A stretch of 9,226 nt of DNA, from assembly GCA_015711695.1 (NCBI GenBank), contig JACVIW010000078.1, positions 1 to 9,226 on the forward strand, in the 5' to 3' direction. Positions within the stretch are counted from its first letter, which is position 1; the number at the start of each line of letters is the position of its first letter. A model generated the notes under the pieces. It was not told the origin of the DNA, did not search any database, and saw nothing but the letters and a program-made list of their open reading frames with translations. Made by a program: the position numbers and the translations under genes. This DNA comes from Candidatus Geohydrothermomicrobium daggyaiense (GTDB lineage: Bacteria; Actinomycetota; Geothermincolia; Fen-727; JACVIW01). Positions 1-5,016 of the stretch are shown here, piece by piece.

Positions 1-663
1 ACCGCTGGACTCAGTTTCGGTCATTGTCGAAATTACACGAATTCTACCAACGCAGAGTACCGGGAATCCTTTTTCAAGCGCCCGTAAACAGAAATCAACA
101 TCGCTGTACTCGCCAGACAAATCTTCTTTAAATGCCCCAACACTTTGCAGCACTTCCGCGGAAATATACATACAGCGCGGATCAACCGCGTGTACCCTCC
201 GTGTGAAAGGATACTGCCCGACATCTTCTATTCCACCGCCCAAAGGGAGCAATTTGCACTCAGGCCTTATAACGTGAGTTCCGGCATTAAGAATTGTCCC
301 ATTATTATCCACAATTTTGCATCCCGCAACGCACGCGCGCTCAAGGTTGCGAGCTTCGCTAATGAGCGTTCTGAGATCTTCGCCTTTGTCAAAGGTAACA
401 CCTGAGGATAGAAATACAACATCGCCCTCGCACTTGCTGATTGCAGAGTTCTTCCGTTTCGAAAGAGGATCTTTTGGACTGACAAAAACAGGCATGTAAC
501 CAAGCCCATTAAGTTCTCCCGCCGCCTGTTTTTTATCCTCTGCTATGACGACAACCAGTTTCCAGCCGGGATTTTGCAAGAAAGCTGACATCTGCCTGAG
601 GAGCTGGAACTCGCTCTCATCGCACTCGAAATCGTATATGATCAAATTCACATTTTCAGACAT
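1..663 (-). CDS. Family 2-type (GT-A fold) glycosyltransferase, 3' end beyond window
   Basis: An open frame of 221 codons runs from the ATG at 663-661 to the left edge with no stop, so the protein is C-terminally incomplete here. It follows the GT-A plan of COG1216-type rhamnosyl/glycosyltransferases. There is a beta-strand start (VNLIIYDF, 5-12), a second strand (WKLVVVIAED, 34-43), and the block KNSAISKCEGDVVFL (71-85), which matches the usual 'RN.gi..a.GdyvvFLddD' region. After that come GCKIVDNNGTILNAG (114-128) and an acceptor/catalytic-base block, YSDVDFCLRALEKGF (186-200). The expected DXD metal-binding site is SSG at 86-88, without an acidic residue, and the first strand lacks the usual 'IPTYN'. 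It is the last gene seen in the operon, 72 bases after the methyltransferase. It probably adds sugars to the O-antigen or is a degenerate domain of a larger enzyme. The glycosyltransferase assignment is fairly secure; donor, acceptor and activity are unknown. Confidence 0.8.
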   Translation of the reverse strand, partial: MSENVNLIIYDFECDESEFQLLRQMSAFLQNPGWKLVVVIAEDKKQAAGELNGLGYMPVFVSPKDPLSKRKNSAISKCEGDVVFLSSGVTFDKGEDLRTLISEARNLERACVAGCKIVDNNGTILNAGTHVIRPECKLLPLGGGIEDVGQYPFTRRVHAVDPRCMYISAEVLQSVGAFKEDLSGEYSDVDFCLRALEKGFPVLCVGRIRVISTMTETESSG

Positions 664-668
664 CCTTC

Positions 669-674
669 ATCACC
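669..674 (-). promoter_or_regulatory. Shine-Dalgarno GGTGAT for the left-edge glycosyltransferase
   Basis: On the minus strand GGTGAT lies five bases before the ATG at 663 and pairs with the ATCACC part of the 16S anti-Shine-Dalgarno. A GAAGG also touches the start codon, but it is too close to act by itself. The 13-base block GTGATGAAGGATG, including the start codon, is repeated exactly at the YfhO start (7429-7441). Confidence 0.55.
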
Positions 675-735
675 ACTAGAAGTAGCGCTATAAGACACCA
701 AAAAGGGGTTTGTAATACACTCTACCAAGCGATTT

Positions 736-2052
736 CTATTTCTTTGCGACAACGGCATAATCCATATATCCGAAAAGAATGGTGTTCAGTTTTTCGAAAT
801 TCTGATTCAATTCATCAATCATCTCATCGCCTACAGATTCCGCGCCCGTTCCAATCATCTTTAGGCGTTGATCCTTCGGCACCGGGTTAGTGAAGAAAAC
901 CTCAACGTTGCTGAAACCCGCCGATAAGAGCAAGAATTTCATTGTCTCGGGATGAACGGGTTGCACGTGTGAAATGTCCGCATAGAAGAAACTCGCAAAA
1001 ATTAACAGACACTGGGGATTCGGAGTTTCCACAACCACGTAAAAACCAGGCTTGATCTTTCTGTACACCAATCCTATTAGCTTTATTATTTCCCGAGGAG
1101 TGACATGCTCAATAACCTGGGAAATGAAAACACCGTCAAGAGACTCATCCTCAAGGGAGGAAAGGTGCTCGATTGCTTCCGCTTCAACAGCTTTCAGACC
1201 GGAATCAACACAATAGCTGATAGCGTCAGGCTCAATATCCACGCCGTAACCACCAATACCTCTTTCTTTAAGGAGTTCAAGAAACTCGCCGCGCCCGCAG
1301 CCCAGGTCAAGGACCGAGGAGCATCCTTCAAAATATTTGAGATATTGTTGTTGTCTCTTTTTTATAAAATCACGGTCACCCCTGTGAATGCTTTCAAACC
1401 AGTAATAGTCAAAAAAGAAATCCGGGAAATCAGACACCCCCATCCTGGAATTCTTCAGTAGGGCTGTTCTTTCATGTAGTGGTATACGTCGGCTGGACTC
1501 TGTAATCTCTTTTTCAGGGCGCTTACGGCTCTGTCCAGTCTGCAGGGCCCCGCTGAGAGATCTCCATTCCCTTTCAAGTCTTGACAGCCTCTCGTCAAAT
1601 CTTTTCCCCTCGAACGCTTCCAGCCTTTTGGAAAAATCTTCCCTCTCAATATTATCAAGACGGTCATTTATGACCCTTAGTAAATCGGAAATCTCCCAAA
1701 GAGCCCGGCTGGTAGAGTGATGAAGACGGTGAACCTGCGCGAGAATAGGATTCACATACCAGTATGTCGCTTTCTTTATGAGCTTCTTCAGGAAAAATTT
1801 GACCAGATTAATTATTCCTTCCGGCCTGCTCTGCATCTCAAGAGGCTGCTCGCCGGATAACGGAACAACGCTGTATTCAACGGAAAGCAAAGCTTCAGAA
1901 AGGCTCTGCCATGCTCCCGGAAGAATATATGTCACGTCGCCCGCAAAACGTACGGTGTTTTTATACTTCTGGGACCTGCCTAACTCACGCTCCTCAAGCG
2001 CCTTTCGGACATCCTCGAATACTTCCCACACGCTTGCGTCAACAGTCTTCAT
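736..2052 (-). CDS. SAM-dependent methyltransferase with N-terminal membrane-associated helix and coiled coil
   Basis: This 438-residue protein ends in a class I SAM methyltransferase domain (about 215-438). Motif I is VLDLGCGRGEF (247-257), the acidic ribose-binding site is GVDIE (270-274), the post-motif is SQVIEHVTP (311-319), and a C-terminal block SHVQPVHPETM (361-371) follows. The N-terminal half is not catalytic. It has a small unassigned region (1-75), then a basic/hydrophobic helix with the YWYVNPI element (about 81-103), which I infer lies on the membrane, and then a charged helical stretch with coiled-coil character (about 105-170) and a polar linker. It begins 15 bases after wzt, so the two are probably translationally coupled, and it has a GGAGG site. 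This suggests methylation of the exported glycan, possibly as a chain-end cap, by analogy with WbdD in ABC-dependent O-antigen systems. There is no kinase domain. The methyltransferase call is firm; the capping role is inferred. Confidence 0.9.
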   Translation of the reverse strand: MKTVDASVWEVFEDVRKALEERELGRSQKYKNTVRFAGDVTYILPGAWQSLSEALLSVEYSVVPLSGEQPLEMQSRPEGIINLVKFFLKKLIKKATYWYVNPILAQVHRLHHSTSRALWEISDLLRVINDRLDNIEREDFSKRLEAFEGKRFDERLSRLEREWRSLSGALQTGQSRKRPEKEITESSRRIPLHERTALLKNSRMGVSDFPDFFFDYYWFESIHRGDRDFIKKRQQQYLKYFEGCSSVLDLGCGRGEFLELLKERGIGGYGVDIEPDAISYCVDSGLKAVEAEAIEHLSSLEDESLDGVFISQVIEHVTPREIIKLIGLVYRKIKPGFYVVVETPNPQCLLIFASFFYADISHVQPVHPETMKFLLLSAGFSNVEVFFTNPVPKDQRLKMIGTGAESVGDEMIDELNQNFEKLNTILFGYMDYAVVAKK

Positions 2053-2056
2053 AAGA

Positions 2057-2061
2057 CCTCC
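2057..2061 (-). promoter_or_regulatory. Shine-Dalgarno GGAGG for the methyltransferase
   Basis: GGAGG lies four bases before the ATG at 2052 and sits within the 15-base gap after the wzt TGA (2070-2068). It supports this start and suggests coupled translation with wzt. Confidence 0.6.
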
Positions 2062-2067
2062 ATGCGT

Positions 2068-3246
2068 TCAGTTAGAACCATCGAGAACAGCAATTTCACA
2101 GGGAATATATAGAAGCCCGATATCGTCTACGCCGCTGTGCATGTCAAAAGAAACATGTTTGTCAAGCCAGTGATAAATCACGCTTTCGTCACGCGAGTGA
2201 ATCGCGGCGCTCACGAAATACTTCCCCTCAAGCATCGGGAGCGACGAAAGCCTGAACTCAATCGCGCCAGGACCTTCTATGGTCCCCAGTTTTAAACCCT
2301 TTAATCTCGTGTTGGTGCCATATGCAGTAAAGCCCCTGTAATCCTCAATACTGAAACCGAATACTGGATCGGCAACGGGAACCTCCGCTTCATACGATAC
2401 CCTCACCCTCATTGACTGCCCGGTCTGGAATTCTCTTGATGGTTCGCCTTTCTCGTTCAGCAGATCAACCGACTTTATCACTACCTGACGATTTCCCCGT
2501 TCACCAGAAGAAGACACTGATTCCATCGCTTTGTGGTAAAAATTGACGACGTCACGTGGGGCCCCTTCGCGCACAACTTTCCCGTTATCCAACATGATTA
2601 CCCTGTCGCATATTTCACGGGTCAGATCCACGTTATGCGTCACAAATATTATTGTTTTGCCTTGCCGCTGGATTTGCTCAATCCTTTCGATGCATTTTCT
2701 CTGAAACGCCTCATCACCTACAGCGAGAACCTCATCAATTATTAAAATGTCCGGGTCCACGTTAATCGCTACCGCAAAACCGAGCCTTATGTACATTCCA
2801 CTGGAATAGTTGCGCACATGATTGTCGATAAATCGCTCAAGTTCTGCGAATGAAACGATTTCATCGAACTTTCTGTCCACTTCCTTCTTCGAAAATCCAA
2901 GGATCGAGGCGTTCAAATATACGTTCTCCCTCCCGGTAAGATCAGGCTGGAAACCGGCTCCCAGTTCGAGGAGAGCGGCAATGCTACCCCTTGTGATGAT
3001 CTTGCCACGGGTTGGATAAAGAATTTTTGTTACACATTTCAGAAGTGTAGTTTTTCCAGAACCGTTCGCTCCTATAATCCCGAGAGTCTCGCCCTGCTCA
3101 ACATCGATATTGACGTCTTCTAAAGCCCAGAACTCCTCGAATCCTCTGCGCCCGAAGAAAAGTATCTTCTCCTTTAGGCTCTTCACGTTTTCGTGGTAAA
3201 GCTTATACATCTTTGAAACGTTTTTTATTTCCACAGCATAAGGCAT
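2068..3246 (-). CDS. wzt: O-antigen/polysaccharide ABC exporter ATPase with C-terminal carbohydrate-binding domain (Wzt)
   Basis: This is the ATP-hydrolysing subunit that powers export of lipid-linked polysaccharide through Wzm. Numbered from the ATG at 3246 (392 residues), the nucleotide-binding domain (about 1-240) shows Walker A GANGSGKTT (59-67), the Q-loop in LGAGFQPDLTGREN (95-108), the Wzt-type signature YSSGM (147-151) in place of LSGGQ, Walker B ILIIDE (167-172), and the switch histidine at 204. Residues about 256-389 form a beta-rich domain resembling Wzt_C, which in E. coli O8/O9a-type systems binds the modified chain end and sets substrate specificity. The frame is open to a TTG at 3255, but GGAGG abuts that codon and sits nine bases before the ATG, so the ATG is preferred. 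It lies between wzm and a methyltransferase. Teichoic-acid TagH-type ATPases are related, but the C-terminal domain favours Wzt. Confidence 0.95.
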   Translation of the reverse strand: MPYAVEIKNVSKMYKLYHENVKSLKEKILFFGRRGFEEFWALEDVNIDVEQGETLGIIGANGSGKTTLLKCVTKILYPTRGKIITRGSIAALLELGAGFQPDLTGRENVYLNASILGFSKKEVDRKFDEIVSFAELERFIDNHVRNYSSGMYIRLGFAVAINVDPDILIIDEVLAVGDEAFQRKCIERIEQIQRQGKTIIFVTHNVDLTREICDRVIMLDNGKVVREGAPRDVVNFYHKAMESVSSSGERGNRQVVIKSVDLLNEKGEPSREFQTGQSMRVRVSYEAEVPVADPVFGFSIEDYRGFTAYGTNTRLKGLKLGTIEGPGAIEFRLSSLPMLEGKYFVSAAIHSRDESVIYHWLDKHVSFDMHSGVDDIGLLYIPCEIAVLDGSN

Positions 3247-3365
3247 TTCGGACAACCTCCGAAATCATGTCAGTTTGCTTTGAAGCTTCGCTCAACCACT
3301 CTTTTTTTCTCCACCATTTCGCGTTTGTATTTCAAAAAATCCCGGGCATGAAACAGCCAGAACTC
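3247..3365 (-). other. Intergenic stretch between wzm and wzt with a 31-codon open frame
   Basis: The wzm-wzt gap is one of the two longest in the cluster, although these two genes are usually tightly linked. Immediately after the wzm TGA, and in the same frame, 31 sense codons follow before a TGA at 3272-3270. They encode an aromatic start (EFWLF) followed by a basic helix-like stretch with KYKREMVEKKR. An internal ATG at 3317 would give only 15 residues and has no ribosome-binding site. It may be a remnant of the 3' end of a lost gene or chance. I saw no convincing promoter or terminator in the gap. Confidence 0.25.
3256..3260 (-). promoter_or_regulatory. Shine-Dalgarno GGAGG that decides the wzt start
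   Basis: GGAGG ends directly at the TTG of 3255, leaving no spacing, but it is nine bases from the ATG at 3246. It therefore argues for translation from the ATG and for a protein three residues shorter than the longest reading frame. Confidence 0.6.
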
Positions 3366-4175
3366 TCAGATCTGCTCCGCAAATCCCCTTTCTGTCCTGT
3401 GGAAGAAATAATATCCAAGTAAGAACACTGCGACAGCGACAAGAGATGTCCCCAGAAGCCCCCAGAACGAGACGTACGCAGCTTCGGGACCGTATTTATG
3501 CGGGTTATAGATTATAAACTGCCAGGCAAGGACAACGTTTGCCATCGGATTTGCCAGATACAACGGTAAAAATGAGCGAAACCTGCCGATAACCAAATTT
3601 ATAGGATACACAACCGGCGTTATCCAGAACCACGCCATCAATGCAACGTCAACGAAATGCTGGACGTCTCGCAGATATACATTAGCCGCTGACACGAAAA
3701 GGGCAATACCCAAAATGAAAAGCGTCTCCAGCAATAAAACCACAGGGAAAAAAACGAGATATGGAGAAAAATGCCACCTTATTATTAGGAGAAAAGCAAA
3801 GAAAACGAGCATTTGTAAGAAGAAATGAATCATATTCGCGAAAACGGCAGCCATGGGCAAAACTTCTCGCGGAAAATAGACTTTTTTAACAAGCCCGGGA
3901 TTTCCCACTATGGAAACCACCGCCTGGGTGGTGGAGTTAACGAAAAAGAGCCATGGCAGGAGCCCAGACATTAGATACACAGAAAACCAGCTCAAGCTTC
4001 CTCTTGAGACAAGTATGGCAAACACTATACTGAAAACGGCAAGCATTACTATGGGGTTCATGAAAGACCAGACGAACCCGAGCACGGAGCGTTTGTATTT
4101 CACCCTGAGCTCTTTAAAAGTCATATTCCAGAGTAGCTCCCTGTGTTTTATGAGGTCTTTGAATCTTTCAATCAT
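3366..4175 (-). CDS. wzm: O-antigen/polysaccharide ABC exporter permease (Wzm, ABC-2 type)
   Basis: This integral membrane subunit forms the channel through which lipid-linked polysaccharide crosses the inner membrane, driven by Wzt. Numbered from the ATG at 4175 (269 residues), it starts with a cytoplasmic amphipathic region, ELLWNMTFKELRVKYKRSVLG (14-34 with the last residues trimmed here), then about six hydrophobic segments (roughly 41-57, 65-83, 107-133, 138-163, 176-193, 238-257). Family hallmarks are KVYFPREVLP (98-107), NVYLRDVQHF (165-174), WFWITPVVYP (182-191) and the end RTERGFAEQI. Length and motifs fit RfbA/Wzm and TagG permeases. The frame is open to a GTG at 4202, but that codon has only an A/T-rich stretch before it, whereas the ATG has AAGG at eight bases. 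The start is therefore probable rather than certain. The permease follows the DPM-like gene closely and precedes wzt. Confidence 0.93.
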   Translation of the reverse strand: MIERFKDLIKHRELLWNMTFKELRVKYKRSVLGFVWSFMNPIVMLAVFSIVFAILVSRGSLSWFSVYLMSGLLPWLFFVNSTTQAVVSIVGNPGLVKKVYFPREVLPMAAVFANMIHFFLQMLVFFAFLLIIRWHFSPYLVFFPVVLLLETLFILGIALFVSAANVYLRDVQHFVDVALMAWFWITPVVYPINLVIGRFRSFLPLYLANPMANVVLAWQFIIYNPHKYGPEAAYVSFWGLLGTSLVAVAVFLLGYYFFHRTERGFAEQI

Positions 4176-4183
4176 CTCTTGTG

Positions 4184-4188
4184 CCTTA
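4184..4188 (-). promoter_or_regulatory. Shine-Dalgarno TAAGG supporting the ATG start of wzm
   Basis: TAAGG ends eight bases before the ATG at 4175. The alternative upstream GTG at 4202 follows GATTAAGATTGTTTTTAA, which has no usable ribosome-binding site. Choosing the ATG removes nine residues and leaves the conserved N-terminal amphipathic helix intact. Confidence 0.45.
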
Positions 4189-4214
4189 TACCGTCCAGTC
4201 ACTTAAAAACAATC

Positions 4215-4904
4215 TTAATCCCGAAATCGGAATCTGACGAGCGTCCACAGCGCCATCAGCCCGTCCCTTGCCTTTATTTTCTTGCCAGCATCAACTGACC
4301 TTCCTTTATAAGTTATGGGGACTTCGACAAGCCTCCATCCCCTCTTGAGCGTCTTCGCCGTCACCTCCGGGCAGAACTCGAAACCCCTGCACTTAAGGTC
4401 GTAAGTCTTCAATACTTCTGTCCTGAAAACCTTATAACAAGTAGCCTCATCAGTAACCCTCTTGCCAAAAAGAATGGTCGCAAACCACGAAAGTATCTTG
4501 TTCGCGATAAAGTTTAAAAACCTCATGTTCTCAATCGTTCCCAGAAACCTGCTGCCGTAAACAACATCCGCTTCGTTTTTAAGAATCGGATCGAGCAGAG
4601 ACATGTACTGATTCGGATCATATTCAAGATCAGCGTCCTGAATTACCACGAAATCACCGGTAACAAACTCGAGCGCCGAGCGAATGGCCGCCCCTTTTCC
4701 CATGTTCGCATCATGTCTTATCAGAATAATTCTTTTATCATCAGCGTAAGAGTTAATTTTGTTGAGAGTACCGTCAGTTGAGGCGTCATCAACTATAACG
4801 AGTTCGCGGTCGATATTTGAAAGTGGGGCGTTCAGAACTCGTTGGATAGCCTCAACAATAGTATCTTCTTCATTGTAAACGGGCATAATGATCGATAGCT
4901 TCAA
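4215..4904 (-). CDS. Polyprenyl-phosphate sugar synthase-like family 2 glycosyltransferase (DPM1-like)
   Basis: This 229-residue soluble GT-A enzyme resembles dolichol-phosphate mannose synthases. It would transfer a sugar from a nucleotide donor to a polyprenyl phosphate at the inner face of the membrane. Visible features are KLSIIMPVYNEEDT (2-15), IVDDASTDGT (37-46), NMGKGAAIRSA (67-77), the DAD metal site in QDADLEYDP (89-97), GSRF (117-120), TDEATCYKVFR (151-161), GFEFCPEVTAK (174-184) and a basic end with AGKKIKARDG (206-215). It has no C-terminal transmembrane helices, unlike GtrB-type relatives, and so matches the short DPM1-like subgroup. The start is TTG; the protein begins exactly where the family does, and GGGAG lies six bases upstream. 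It sits between two GT-C-like membrane proteins and the ABC exporter, which suggests that it supplies a lipid-linked sugar to them. The sugar itself cannot be read from the sequence. Confidence 0.92.
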   Translation of the reverse strand: MKLSIIMPVYNEEDTIVEAIQRVLNAPLSNIDRELVIVDDASTDGTLNKINSYADDKRIILIRHDANMGKGAAIRSALEFVTGDFVVIQDADLEYDPNQYMSLLDPILKNEADVVYGSRFLGTIENMRFLNFIANKILSWFATILFGKRVTDEATCYKVFRTEVLKTYDLKCRGFEFCPEVTAKTLKRGWRLVEVPITYKGRSVDAGKKIKARDGLMALWTLVRFRFRD

Positions 4905-4910
4905 GATATT

Positions 4911-4915
4911 CTCCC
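4911..4915 (-). promoter_or_regulatory. Shine-Dalgarno GGGAG for the TTG start of the DPM-like gene
   Basis: GGGAG lies six bases before the TTG at 4904. No ATG or GTG start lies in frame between an upstream TGA (4934-4932) and this TTG, so the site and the family N-terminus both fix the unusual start. A second purine-rich run, AGGAGGG, occurs a little further upstream (4922-4928). Confidence 0.6.
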
Positions 4916-5016
4916 TACCTGCCCTCCTGACTCATGTTGTGACGAAAAACTTCTGGCAAAAGGTAAGCAAAACTGATAAATGCCGGGACGGAAGCGTGTC
5001 TACAGAACCAGTCAAC

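Noticed and set aside
664..735. Possible terminator around the ACCCC-TTTTT-GGTGT stretch between the methyltransferase and the left-edge glycosyltransferase
   Set aside because: The stem would be only about five pairs with a mismatch, and no T-run follows on the minus strand.
1105..1461. Plus-strand open frame of 118 codons within the methyltransferase gene
   Set aside because: It is fully antisense to the conserved SAM-binding region, whose motifs explain the sequence; no ribosome-binding site or known motif was seen.
1778..2173. Plus-strand open frame of 131 codons across the end of wzt and the start of the methyltransferase
   Set aside because: It lies antisense over two well-supported genes, has no recognisable domain, and its composition looks like a reverse-frame shadow.
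3273..3290. Small inverted repeat around GAAGCTTC (TTGAGC...GCTTCAA) before wzt
   Set aside because: The stem is short and bulged, and no T-run or attenuator-like partner was seen.
3366..3368. Read-through or recoding of the wzm TGA
   Set aside because: Wzm family proteins normally end at the 'TERGFAE.I' position seen here, so the stop is the natural end; no recoding hairpin is evident.
5010..5015. TTGACT hexamer (minus strand) right after the YfhO-family stop, as a possible promoter -35 box
   Set aside because: No -10-like hexamer lies at 16-18 bases downstream, so a promoter cannot be supported.
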